DNA of 61,905 nt from the NCBI GenBank assembly GCA_913063495.1, contig CAJXXT010000004.1, positions 1 to 61,905 on the forward strand, written 5' to 3'. The stretch is from an uncultured Gammaproteobacteria bacterium (GTDB lineage Bacteria > Pseudomonadota > Gammaproteobacteria > Pseudomonadales > Ketobacteraceae). Shown here piece by piece: positions 41,324 to 50,391 of this stretch (position 1 is its first letter; each line of letters starts with the position of its first letter). The translations under genes were made by a program, and so were the position numbers. The notes below the pieces were generated by a model. That model was not told the origin of the DNA. It ran no database searches and saw only the letters and a list, made by a program, of their open reading frames with translations.

Positions 41324-42367
41324 ATGGACAGCATTGTTTTAAATTCGAAATATCTAAAATACTTGCTTTCCTACCTGCAAGATAGAGGCGTTTCTCACGC
41401 TGAAGCATTGCGTGGGACATCATTTCAAAACACAAACAAAACAAATCTAGAGGGGTTGCTTTGCAAAGGGATTACTGACATCGATCTTAATCAAATTATT
41501 GTAAATGCGACAAAGCAATTGTCCATCACGGTTTACCAACTAGGCTTTGAGTTGGGGCTGCGTATGACTACTACATCACATGGCTCACTTGGGGTGGCAA
41601 TACTTTGCTGTGATACGATAAAGACAGCGATGATGACTTACTCGGACTATGTAGCGTTGGTTTCCCCAGCCTTTAAGGTAAATATCTATGCAGAAAAAGA
41701 GTGGCTTGCATTAGAGCCGGTTCCAATTGTTGAAATCTCAGATAATGTGTATCTATTTTTAATGGTATTTGGGGTTTGCAGCCCACTATTTGATAAAAAT
41801 CTATTTGATACGGGTGTTCTAGGTTTTGACGAGAAAGTCATCATAGAGATATCAAAAGATGATGAAGTCAATGCAAGTTTTTTAAAATTATTCGAACAGT
41901 TTTTTATATTTAGGTACAATGCTCCGTGTTCTAGGGCTTTGATACCGATAGCAATTTCTAGCAAAATATTGCCAATGGCAAATGAAGATACCAGACAATC
42001 AATTCTGACGCTATGCAATGATGAACTTGAGTCAACTTCGAATAGTTTTTTAGAACAAGTGACACAGTTTCTTGTTAAAAATCAGCGTTTTCTAAGCTTA
42101 GAAGAGCTTGCAGATAAACTTAATATGTCAACACGAACGCTTCATCGCCATTTGCATGAAAATGGTACTTCCTACTCAAAGCTTGTCGCAAGAATCAAAA
42201 TGGAACAAGCAAAGAGAATGTTGATGAGAACAGATAAAAACATTCAAAGTATTGGATTAGAGTTGGGTTTTTCAGAAACGACCAATTTTTCAAGTGCATT
42301 TAAAAAGTATCAAGGTATGACCCCCAATCAATTTCGCAAGAAACAACAAATTGATAAATATAGATAA
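41324..42367 (+). CDS. AraC-family regulator, probable activator of the catabolic island
   Basis: A 347-residue regulator with an AraC_binding_2-type N-terminal domain (residues 1-220; LGFELGLRMTTTSHGSLGVA) and a C-terminal AraC HTH pair. The HTH pair holds SLEELADKLNMSTRTLHRHL and IQSIGLELGFSETTNFSSAF with KKYQGMTPNQFRKK. ATG 41324 has AAGG close upstream. The type resembles regulators of alkane, arginine or terpenoid degradation genes (OruR/ArgR-like layout). It converges on the GMC oxidoreductase operon. Activation of that operon is inferred from position. Confidence 0.9.
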   Translation: MDSIVLNSKYLKYLLSYLQDRGVSHAEALRGTSFQNTNKTNLEGLLCKGITDIDLNQIIVNATKQLSITVYQLGFELGLRMTTTSHGSLGVAILCCDTIKTAMMTYSDYVALVSPAFKVNIYAEKEWLALEPVPIVEISDNVYLFLMVFGVCSPLFDKNLFDTGVLGFDEKVIIEISKDDEVNASFLKLFEQFFIFRYNAPCSRALIPIAISSKILPMANEDTRQSILTLCNDELESTSNSFLEQVTQFLVKNQRFLSLEELADKLNMSTRTLHRHLHENGTSYSKLVARIKMEQAKRMLMRTDKNIQSIGLELGFSETTNFSSAFKKYQGMTPNQFRKKQQIDKYR

Positions 42368-42419
42368 GTGTTCATTATTCCGTTGTGAAAGTGACATCGT
42401 CATTCCCTAAATTAAAATA

Positions 42420-43976
42420 TTACTCATACTTTTCGAGTATTCTATCAGCTATGTAACTTGACAACGCATATACGGTGATTTGCGGATTTACAATCACAGA
42501 AGTGGGAAATACGCTTGCGTCTGCAACATATAGCCCATTTATATCATGACATTGTCCATCCTCATTAACTACTGAGTTTTTTTTATTGATACCCATACGC
42601 ATGGTGCCTTGTGGGTGGAAGGAAACCATTCTTAATGAATTAGGCTCGTTTTCAAAAAGATTTACTTTTATCTCCAGTTCCTCGATAGAATGTACTTTCA
42701 TTTTTCTTGACGTTGGCAGTAACACGCTTGTTGCACCAGCAGCAAATAACACTTTTCCAGCTTCATTTATCGCGCGTTTCATCGTTGGAAAATCTTGGTC
42801 TGAAATATCGTAGTCAATGACCTTTTTATCTCCATTAAGATACACTCTTCCCGACCCGTGATCATGAAACTGTGTAACCATCGAGCACATATTTTTTGCT
42901 CGTGACATAAATGAAATAAATTCAGACCCAGTCCCTTGTTCGCCAGCCAGTGCTATCTCGAATGGGCCCACTCCAGCGCCTTCAAGTACGAAGCCACCTT
43001 TCTCGGGATGTTCAAATTCATCGATGTAACTACCTAACACCGCGCCACGCCATGAGTGTATGTTGTGTTCAAATTCCCCAAGCACTAAGGTTGTTGGGTG
43101 ACATGAAAAATTCATACCGACCTGACCACTTGAGTTAGCTATTTCGCTACGTAAAAAAAGCAAAGGAGTTTGAATTGCCCCGGCAGAAGATACTACCGTA
43201 CTTGCATTTACGATTAAGTTTGCGATTTTATCTTTTGTTCTTGGGTTAACAATTTCAGAAGATACCCCTGTTACTTTACCATTTTCTTGATTGATTTTGG
43301 TCACTTTAGTATCGGAAATCAGTTTAGCCCCATGAAAAATCGCCCACGGTAAATAGGTTACTAAACTCGATTGCTTTCGATCAGATGTACACCCTGATAA
43401 GCAGTGACCGGTTAACCCACACCTTTTGGTGTTTCGCTTAAGCGGTTTGCTTGAATAACCCAGCGCTTTAGCTCCTCGTTCTAGCACTTGGCTATTCTTA
43501 GAAATCTCATGAGGCTGATTTTGATGAACTGATAGATCTTTTTCGACTTGATCAAAGTAAGGCCTAAGGGAGTTTTTGGTTATCTTAGATAGTCCGTGCT
43601 CGATGTTCCACTTTTCCAAAATAGAATCAGGTGTTCTAAGAGCCGCAGCGCCGTTTACCACTGTTGAGCCGCCAACACACTTTCCCTGGAAAATAGTTAA
43701 ATCTCCGGTGCTATTCATTTGAGCACCTTGGTCCTCATACAATAGCTCTAGCATATCGGGTAACGTTTCATTAAAATCTTTTGACGCCACGTAGGGACCA
43801 GCTTCAAGTACTATGACTTTCTTTCCTGCTAATGCCATTTTATATGCGATAGTAGCACCACCTGCACCGGATCCAATCACAACGACGTCTGCTGTCAATA
43901 CCATATTTGAATCCTTTATATTTGAAACCTGAGTAACCGACAATCCGTATTGGGAGAAAAATCTAATCTTTGTCAT
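42420..43976 (-). CDS. GMC-family FAD oxidoreductase (alcohol dehydrogenase/oxidase type)
   Basis: Flavoprotein of 518 residues that oxidises an alcohol. The FAD-binding motif is VVVIGSGAGGATIAYKMALA, QGKCVGGSTVVNGAAALRTP is GMC signature 1, and the catalytic His regions are SFHPQGTMRMG and NPQITVYALSSYIADRIL. A Cys cluster (RCGLTGHCLSGC) is like that in long-chain alcohol or sterol-type GMC enzymes. Starts: ATG 43976 (GAGG upstream) or the internal ATG 24 codons on (AAGGA upstream), which is closer to the FAD motif. It follows by 21 bp a gene for a Tat-exported subunit-3-like protein, so the pair may be a periplasm-facing dehydrogenase. Confidence 0.92.
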   Translation of the reverse strand: MTKIRFFSQYGLSVTQVSNIKDSNMVLTADVVVIGSGAGGATIAYKMALAGKKVIVLEAGPYVASKDFNETLPDMLELLYEDQGAQMNSTGDLTIFQGKCVGGSTVVNGAAALRTPDSILEKWNIEHGLSKITKNSLRPYFDQVEKDLSVHQNQPHEISKNSQVLERGAKALGYSSKPLKRNTKRCGLTGHCLSGCTSDRKQSSLVTYLPWAIFHGAKLISDTKVTKINQENGKVTGVSSEIVNPRTKDKIANLIVNASTVVSSAGAIQTPLLFLRSEIANSSGQVGMNFSCHPTTLVLGEFEHNIHSWRGAVLGSYIDEFEHPEKGGFVLEGAGVGPFEIALAGEQGTGSEFISFMSRAKNMCSMVTQFHDHGSGRVYLNGDKKVIDYDISDQDFPTMKRAINEAGKVLFAAGATSVLLPTSRKMKVHSIEELEIKVNLFENEPNSLRMVSFHPQGTMRMGINKKNSVVNEDGQCHDINGLYVADASVFPTSVIVNPQITVYALSSYIADRILEKYE

Positions 43977-43997
43977 TGGTATCCTCGCTCACTTTCT

Positions 43998-44633
43998 TCA
44001 TGAATTTAGCGATTTAATTTGAGGTAGAGGGGCATTACCAAGCTGCGTCAAGTTCCATTTTTTAGACACAGGGCCATCGAATTCAATCGACTCCCATGCC
44101 TTTTCATCTCGCCAGTATGAGATATAAATGATTTTCTTTAAGGCTGTAACAATCGCTCGTAACATACCAATACTAGATTCTTGATAGTCTTCAACGTGGC
44201 TCTGTGCAGCGTTATTCTTCAGTTGAGAAAACGTAGATACTTTAGTCGTCAGAATAGGGCTGTATTCAAATACATTAAATAGCATCAGTACCTCACCTCG
44301 AGTAATTCTATTCATAACTCCGAGCATATTATCGATATTGTGGATGACTGGAATTTCAGTCGCAGAGACTAAAACTGAATCCTTTGTTGGTAATAACACC
44401 AATATGAGTTTTTGAAGCATAGGTAGATGGCTTGATGATAAGAATTGAAATGTATTGGGAGTATTACTTTTTTGAACAGAGCACCCGCCCATGATTAAAG
44501 TCGATGAGAAACTAGCACCCGCAATCATGCTATATTTTATGAAACTACGTCGATCGAGTTCGATTACTGCTTCTTTAATCGTTGGTTCGAGAATCAAAGA
44601 AATTTCCTCGGCAGATTCTTGTGATAAAGCCAT
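43998..44633 (-). CDS. Tat-signal protein, gluconate 2-dehydrogenase subunit 3-like
   Basis: A 211-residue protein with a twin-arginine signal (DRRSFIKYSMIAGASFSST) ending in MGGC, which could also be lipidated. The mature part is helical. In GMC dehydrogenases of this class a small Tat-exported subunit (subunit 3 type) carries the flavoprotein across the membrane. The adjacency to the GMC gene supports this, though sequence match to the family is weak. The ribosome site GAGGGG fits the start. Confidence 0.78.
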   Translation of the reverse strand: MALSQESAEEISLILEPTIKEAVIELDRRSFIKYSMIAGASFSSTLIMGGCSVQKSNTPNTFQFLSSSHLPMLQKLILVLLPTKDSVLVSATEIPVIHNIDNMLGVMNRITRGEVLMLFNVFEYSPILTTKVSTFSQLKNNAAQSHVEDYQESSIGMLRAIVTALKKIIYISYWRDEKAWESIEFDGPVSKKWNLTQLGNAPLPQIKSLNS

Positions 44634-44698
44634 TATCCCCTCTCCAAATTTGTATTTTTGTCACTGGCATTTTGAATTTTAACCAAGAATATAGGGTT

Positions 44699-45496
44699 CT
44701 AACTAATGCCCTCAAAATTAGGCTTCTTCCCAGACAAAAAGGCTGTAACACCTTCACGGGCATCTACTCCGTCAAAACACTCTTCACACCCAATACGCTC
44801 CATTTCCAATCCCTTCACTGCTCCCTCATATTGACCAGCTAGAACGCAACGCTTAATACGAGCGATCGCGGCTGTCGCCTGAAAAGAAAGCCTACGTGCG
44901 TAATTCGTACAACTATCAGAAAACACGTCAACTTCATATACATCGTTAATTAGGCCAATATCTTTTGCCTGCTCACTAGATAGCTTTGATCCTTCATACA
45001 TCATTTCAATGGCCTTGGTGCGTCCGACGAATAACGGCAGACGTTGAGTGCCGCCAAACGCAGGGATCATGCCTAGACGTACTTCCGGTAGCCCCAAATA
45101 TCCGCTATTAGCAGCCATGAAGCGGAAGTCGCAGGTTAGTGCAAGCTCTAAACCACCACCCAAAGCATGTCCATTCACGGCCGCTATTGTCGGTATAGGT
45201 AGTGCTTCTATACGATTCATTAATTGATGTACTCTAGGAAGTTCTTCTAAAATTTCTTTATCAAAGTCTTGTAACTGGGAAATATCGTCACCGGCAGAAA
45301 AAAATCCTGAAACTTGACTTGTCAACAATAATGCCCTGATCTTTTGTTCCGCAGTTATGTGGTCAAGAACAGTTTTGAATTCATCTAGAAAACCTGGAGT
45401 TAGTGCATTTACGGGTGGGTTGTTCATTTTTACAATGGCAACTCCACCATCGACCGAAAAGTTTAGAAGTGTTAGATGTTCAATAATTTCTTTCAT
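44699..45496 (-). CDS. Enoyl-CoA hydratase/isomerase
   Basis: Crotonase-fold enzyme of 265 residues. The oxyanion segments are SGFFSAGDDISQL and AAVNGHALGGGLELALTCDF. The catalytic Glu is in LPEVRLGMIPAFGGTQRLP (LPEVRLG). A beta-oxidation-type hydratase is the most likely activity. Start overlaps the NMO-like gene stop (ATGA). Confidence 0.92.
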   Translation of the reverse strand: MKEIIEHLTLLNFSVDGGVAIVKMNNPPVNALTPGFLDEFKTVLDHITAEQKIRALLLTSQVSGFFSAGDDISQLQDFDKEILEELPRVHQLMNRIEALPIPTIAAVNGHALGGGLELALTCDFRFMAANSGYLGLPEVRLGMIPAFGGTQRLPLFVGRTKAIEMMYEGSKLSSEQAKDIGLINDVYEVDVFSDSCTNYARRLSFQATAAIARIKRCVLAGQYEGAVKGLEMERIGCEECFDGVDAREGVTAFLSGKKPNFEGIS

Positions 45497-46416
45497 AGGG
45501 CTTCCTCGTATTCTTTTTTCATTCGCGTTATAAGTTCAGCTACGGTAGGTATATCATTAATGTTGCCGACCCCGTGCCCCGCACTTAAGATGGTTTTCCA
45601 CGGAATCACCTTACTACCAGTAACATCTTGTTGATCGAAATCATCTGGATCCAAGCCAGCTTCAACCATGCTAGGTCTAAGAAAATTGGCATTTATACCA
45701 GTGAATTTATTGGTAGTAATAACATCGTCAGCGCTGCAATCTTTTAGCGTATCTTTGTATCTTTGATCCGCCATCGATTCTTTCGTTGCGATAAAGCGTG
45801 AGCCCATATAAGCCATGTCAGCTCCGATAACTTCTATGGCTCTTACGGTTTCCCCGTTATTTACAGACCCACCAACCACTAGTGGACCTTGCCAAAACTC
45901 CCTAACCTGAGCAACAAAAGCAAATGGGTTCAGTGAACCAGTATGTCCACCTGAGCCGCAGCATACCAAGATTAACCCATCCACTCCGGCGGCGATTGCT
46001 TTGTGAGCGTGCTTAATGGAAATCACATCATGAAAGACCGTTGTTCCAATATCGTGTAACCGATCAACAGCATGTTTTGGGTTGCCTACGCTGGTGATCA
46101 CAAAAGGTAAGCGGTATTTTTCTACGAGATCGAGTTCAGCATTTAGTCGGCCATTTGCGGGATGTACGATTAGATTTAGAGCAAAAGGGGCCACTTTTGC
46201 ATTTTTATTGTTTTTTCTAAATAGTGCTATCTCAGTAGTTATTTGTTCTAGCCATTGGTCTAGCTCCTCTATCGTTCGTGAGTTCGGTGCAGGGAATGAA
46301 GCGGCTACCCCTGATTTACACGCAGCAATAATAAGTTCCGGTCCCGACACCAAAAACATGGGTGCGGTGATGACGGGAAGCTCTAGTTTATTTTTGAATA
46401 TGGTTGGTAAAGGCAC
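45493..46416 (-). CDS. Nitronate monooxygenase-family FMN oxidoreductase
   Basis: NMO/2-nitropropane dioxygenase-type TIM barrel of about 307 residues. Features are LPVITAPMFLVSGPELIIAA, FALNLIVHP, the flavin/catalytic segment LILVCCGSGGHTGSLNPFAF, and VVGGSVNNGETVRAIEVIGA with AYMGSRFIAT. The start is GTG 46416 with an excellent AGGAGA; a TTG at 46446 lacks one. Relatives oxidise nitronates or act as enoyl reductase-like enzymes. In fatty-acid/ketone islands they are common but of uncertain role. Confidence 0.9.
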   Translation of the reverse strand: MPLPTIFKNKLELPVITAPMFLVSGPELIIAACKSGVAASFPAPNSRTIEELDQWLEQITTEIALFRKNNKNAKVAPFALNLIVHPANGRLNAELDLVEKYRLPFVITSVGNPKHAVDRLHDIGTTVFHDVISIKHAHKAIAAGVDGLILVCCGSGGHTGSLNPFAFVAQVREFWQGPLVVGGSVNNGETVRAIEVIGADMAYMGSRFIATKESMADQRYKDTLKDCSADDVITTNKFTGINANFLRPSMVEAGLDPDDFDQQDVTGSKVIPWKTILSAGHGVGNINDIPTVAELITRMKKEYEEAL

Positions 46417-46436
46417 GCAATTTCTCCTGATTATCT

Positions 46437-48125
46437 TTATCGCCAATGGATGAGTGTTCCGGAGCTAATCCAATCGTCAATAGAATCTGAGTAGGCATTT
46501 TCTATCACACTACGTTTTATCTTCAATGTGGGCGTTAGAAACCCGTTTTCTATCGACCAGCTGTCCTTAACGATAGCTATAAATTGCAATTCCTCGTGGG
46601 AAGAAACTGAATTATTTATACGCTCTATGAGCTTCTCCAGTTTGTTCTTGATAAGTATCTTTAGGTTATCTCTATTTAGCTTGCCAAAAGATTCTTCTGC
46701 CAATACAACTAATGCATAAGGCTGAGACATTCCAGAGCCCGTAACACAGGACATCGCTATGAGGGGATCTTCATTTAATTTATTTTCAATGACGGCAGGT
46801 GAAACGTATTCACCTTTACTCGTTTTGAATATTTCCTTCAGACGTCCGGTTATGCGTAAATTACCATCGTCGTCGACAATCCCTTTATCACCGGTTTTTA
46901 TATAGCCGTCGTTAGTAAAGGTGGCTTGAGTCTGTCTGATATCTTTGTAGTAACCGAGCATATTGGCGGGGCTTTTTACAAGGATCTCACCATCCTCTCC
47001 AATCCTAACTTTTACGCCGGGTAAGGGGCGACCAACGTATCCAACTTTGTTGCAATCGGGAAGTGAGAGATGGGAATAATTAAAATTTTCGCTTTGGGCA
47101 TAGCCTTCTAGAAGCTCTAAGCCTAGTTTTCGATACCAGTTCAATAGTGATTCAGAAATGGGAGCGGAGCCACTAATTGCAATTTCCACGCTATCCAGTC
47201 CCAAAGATTTCAACACTCTTCTTTTAAGAATGCTGGCAATACCCGGTATTTTTAATAATAGACCTAATTGGTCTTCTGATATTTGACTAAAAACCCCAAG
47301 CTGGAACTTAAGCCACAACCTAGGTACTGAGATAAAAATGGTGGGTTTTGCACGTTTTAGATCATCAATGAACGTTTCAAGGTTGTAGCCAAAGTAGATT
47401 CTAAACCCATTTTGTATTGATGCAATTTCAACGCAGCCCCGTTCAAAGGCATGCGCCAAAGGCAAATATGAAAGCATTCGATGATCGCATGGAGAACGAC
47501 TAATACCTGTGTTTCTTATTAGTTTTGTTGTCACTGCTGCTTGTACAGCCATATTGCCAAAGCTATGCATGACCCCTTTTGGTAGGCCTGTGCTTCCCGA
47601 TGTGTATATAAGTACGGCTAGGTCGTCCTTTTTACGCACGGGGTTATCACTAATAGGTGATGTCCTTTTGACGATGTCATCCCATTGCTGTCCATTGAGA
47701 GCACTAGAAAGGGGGTAGGAGATTATTGGTAATTTCTCCAAGATTGCTTTTTTTGTGGTATCCCAATTATCGAGATCCCCAACAAAAGCGAGTTTTGAAT
47801 CGCTGTGGGCAAGTGTATAGCCAATAGTGTCTGCATCACTGCTAGGGTAAACAGCAATGGAAACGTGCCCAGCCATCCATATGGCCAAATCAGACATTAT
47901 AAAGTAAGCGCAGTTTTTGGAAATAATTGCAATTTTGCTGTTTGATTCTAACTGTAGTGAACGTAAATGTGAGGCCATAGATCGTGCCTGTTTTACGGTT
48001 TCCCCCCAGGTATATTCGATTACTCTATCTGGTGAAATTGGTTGGATCATATAGACTTGATTTGGCTTTTCCTTTTCCCAGTGATATGCAGATTCTAATG
48101 GTAGTAGTTTATTGTTAATGGGCAT
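46437..48125 (-). CDS. Long-chain acyl-CoA synthetase-like AMP-binding enzyme
   Basis: ANL-superfamily ligase of 562 residues. The P-loop is LIYTSGSTGLPKGVMHSFGN, then ISGSAPISESLLNWYRKLGL and LEGYAQSENF (motif II variant). Later motifs are IKTGDKGIVDDDGNLRITGR and RLKEIFKTSKGEYVSP. This fits FadD/long-chain type. Start ATG 48125 with AGGAGC; the longer frame to 48212 lacks a site. It probably activates the acid released after ester cleavage. No thioesterase or thiolase in the visible operon. Confidence 0.92.
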   Translation of the reverse strand: MPINNKLLPLESAYHWEKEKPNQVYMIQPISPDRVIEYTWGETVKQARSMASHLRSLQLESNSKIAIISKNCAYFIMSDLAIWMAGHVSIAVYPSSDADTIGYTLAHSDSKLAFVGDLDNWDTTKKAILEKLPIISYPLSSALNGQQWDDIVKRTSPISDNPVRKKDDLAVLIYTSGSTGLPKGVMHSFGNMAVQAAVTTKLIRNTGISRSPCDHRMLSYLPLAHAFERGCVEIASIQNGFRIYFGYNLETFIDDLKRAKPTIFISVPRLWLKFQLGVFSQISEDQLGLLLKIPGIASILKRRVLKSLGLDSVEIAISGSAPISESLLNWYRKLGLELLEGYAQSENFNYSHLSLPDCNKVGYVGRPLPGVKVRIGEDGEILVKSPANMLGYYKDIRQTQATFTNDGYIKTGDKGIVDDDGNLRITGRLKEIFKTSKGEYVSPAVIENKLNEDPLIAMSCVTGSGMSQPYALVVLAEESFGKLNRDNLKILIKNKLEKLIERINNSVSSHEELQFIAIVKDSWSIENGFLTPTLKIKRSVIENAYSDSIDDWISSGTLIHWR

Positions 48126-48239
48126 TGTAATGCTCCTAAAGTCCCAGACCGTGTAACTGCCATGCATGGTATAAACACCACATTCATATCGATGGGTCTT
48201 TATTGAAACCAAGAGTAACGGCTATCCAACAGATCATAT

Positions 48240-48291
48240 AAGTCACCTGTCCGACAGTTACGATTGAACAGCAAGCAGGAACAGGTAACTT
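48240..48291. repeat. Imperfect inverted repeat between the monooxygenase and ligase genes
   Basis: AAGTCACCTGTCC (48240-48252) and GGAACAGGTAACTT (48278-48291) pair at about 11 of 13 positions. It is an operator for the downstream operon or a terminator for the monooxygenase gene; the sequence does not decide. Confidence 0.45.
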
Positions 48292-48356
48292 GTCTTTTGA
48301 TTTGGGTATCAACTAACAAATTTTATTGCATACTCGATTCTCGATCTGAGGATCAA

Positions 48357-49883
48357 TTAGCTAAATTGATAGTCTTTCAATGGAAAGGATTCTGCATTTT
48401 TTAATGCGGAGTAAGTGCTGGTGGGGCGAATCAACGTGGTTTGACGGCCATTAAAATAGTAACTATTCGATGCCTGACAAGCACCGTCCTGTACGATGAT
48501 TGAGTTTTTGAGATTTTTCTTCATTTGAGTAATAAATTTCTTCTGAGCTTTAGCGGTCACTTCAAAACTCAATGCGTCCCTCTTTTTCATTTCTGTTACA
48601 CAGCGATTAATGTGCTTCATCTGCGCTTCAATAGAATAAAAATAGGAAAGCCCTGTAAAGCCGTAAGGGCTTGATAGGTTGTAGAAATTAGGGAATCCAT
48701 TCACAGCTATACCATCGTAATTCTCGTAGCCATTGTTATACCAATGTTCGCCTAGCTCCACCTCATCTATACCATACACTTCAAAGGCAGGGAAATTGCC
48801 TTTTTCCCACATTTTAAAACCGGTTGCCAATACCAAGGTATCGATTTTTCTTAACTCTTCGTTACCACTCACGATACCGTCTTTTTCAATATGGGCGATA
48901 CTATCTGTAATTAAGCTGACATTATCTTTTTCAAAAGTGCTGAAGTAATCATTAGAAAATGTTGGCCTTTTGCAGCCGAAATCATACTTTGGCGTCAATT
49001 GTTCGCGCAGCTTTGGATCTTTGACCTGGCTATAGAGGTTATCCATACCCATTTTTTGAGCTTTCTTTGCCAAAAAAGAAAATTGCTTGTAGCGAAGAGC
49101 TGCCGTTACCATGCCTAGTTCTAAAATCCCAGATATTGTAGAACGAGCCACTTTCTGGGTTAGGGGAATTCTAGAAAAAGCCTCTTTTACCCACTCGGGC
49201 GTTGAGAAGTCATGCTTTCTTACTACCCATATCGCAGTTCGTTGATAAACATCCAAGTTTTTTGCTTTTTTTGCGAGCTCTGGCACCAATTGTACTGATG
49301 TGGCGCCAGTGCCTATAATGGCGATGTTTTTGTTTGTTAAATCATATTCATGGTCCCAATTCGCGGTATGTATTACCTTTCCATTGAATGATTCTAACCC
49401 GGGAATATTTGGTTTCTTAGGTTGTGATAGAAACCCAGTAGCCAATATAAGAATGCGAGAAGTATAAGTTTCTCCGTTGTTCAGATTGATCGTCCAGATT
49501 TTGTTTTTTTCATCAAAAGAGCTGTTATCTACGCTCAAATTAAATTGCATGTGACGTCTAAGGTCGTATTTATTCGCTACATGTTCTGCATATGCTTTAA
49601 GCTCTCCACCCGGCGCATAAAGTCTAGACCAATACGGATTTGGTTCGAAGGAATAAGAATAAGTTGATGACGGAATATCAACGGCAACGCCGGGATAAGT
49701 ATTTAGATGCCACGTACCACCAAGGCCATCGGATCTTTCTATTATTTTAATAGAATCAAACCCCAATTTTTTCAGTTCTATCGCTGCACCCATTCCGCCA
49801 AAACCTGCACCGACAACTATTGCTTCATAATCTGGCTTAACTAACCCGTTGGTACGAACAACATCATAATTCTGTTCAGTCAT
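48357..49883 (-). CDS. Flavin monooxygenase, Baeyer-Villiger type
   Basis: A 508-residue class B flavoprotein. FAD motif VVGAGFGGMGAAIELKKLGF, NADPH motif IIGTGATSVQLVPELAKKA, and the BVMO fingerprint FNGKVIHTANWDHE (FxGxxxHxxxW form). DIPSSTYSYSFEPNPYWSRL and GGTWHLNTYPG are also as in BVMOs. These enzymes convert ketones to esters or lactones. Start ATG 49883 after AAGGTG. It lies alone on its transcript, upstream of the ligase operon, and is divergent from the FadL gene. It would supply an ester from a ketone made by the GMC enzyme; this is inference. Confidence 0.92.
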   Translation of the reverse strand: MTEQNYDVVRTNGLVKPDYEAIVVGAGFGGMGAAIELKKLGFDSIKIIERSDGLGGTWHLNTYPGVAVDIPSSTYSYSFEPNPYWSRLYAPGGELKAYAEHVANKYDLRRHMQFNLSVDNSSFDEKNKIWTINLNNGETYTSRILILATGFLSQPKKPNIPGLESFNGKVIHTANWDHEYDLTNKNIAIIGTGATSVQLVPELAKKAKNLDVYQRTAIWVVRKHDFSTPEWVKEAFSRIPLTQKVARSTISGILELGMVTAALRYKQFSFLAKKAQKMGMDNLYSQVKDPKLREQLTPKYDFGCKRPTFSNDYFSTFEKDNVSLITDSIAHIEKDGIVSGNEELRKIDTLVLATGFKMWEKGNFPAFEVYGIDEVELGEHWYNNGYENYDGIAVNGFPNFYNLSSPYGFTGLSYFYSIEAQMKHINRCVTEMKKRDALSFEVTAKAQKKFITQMKKNLKNSIIVQDGACQASNSYYFNGRQTTLIRPTSTYSALKNAESFPLKDYQFS

Positions 49884-50391
49884 ATTGAATTCACCTTTAC
49901 TACTGATCCGAAAGACTACAAACATAGATACTGGTTTGTAGTCACTTTAATCAGTATAGCGATCCAACCTATCTGAAAAAAGGTAGTATTAAGACAAACA
50001 ATGATGGATTCTCGCCATGATTTCTATGGAATAATATTTTTAAGGCTGTAGGTTACCAAAGAAAATCATTCTGACTTTGGCTTATTGAATCCCCTCTAAA
50101 GTGCGGGTTATGTGCATGGCGAAATTACATCTCTTTCTGTCTTAACGTTACCTTTATCTCGATATTACAGATCGTTAAACTGTTTCAAATGACAGCTATC
50201 CAATTAACTTGGAATTAAATTCACCACCTTTCAGATTAATAAACGAGATATTTGTAAATAACTCAGCAGCTTTATCTGAAGCGTCCAGTCATCCAAAGTT
50301 CGATTTCTTCCAATCTGTTTACCTAAATTCTTACGATACATTATTGAAAAATCGTGGAACTTATACTTCACATAATAAAGGCACGCAGTAT
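49884..50391. other. Divergent intergenic region (monooxygenase/FadL)
   Basis: 508 bp between divergent starts. AT-rich and probably holds both promoters and regulator sites. No repeat, IS relic or RNA element is recognised. A frame extension of the FadL gene into it has no coding support. Confidence 0.5.

Noticed and set aside
46082..46453. A 123-residue plus-strand gene opposite the NMO-like gene
   Set aside because: It mirrors a well-supported coding region on the other strand and has no recognisable domain.
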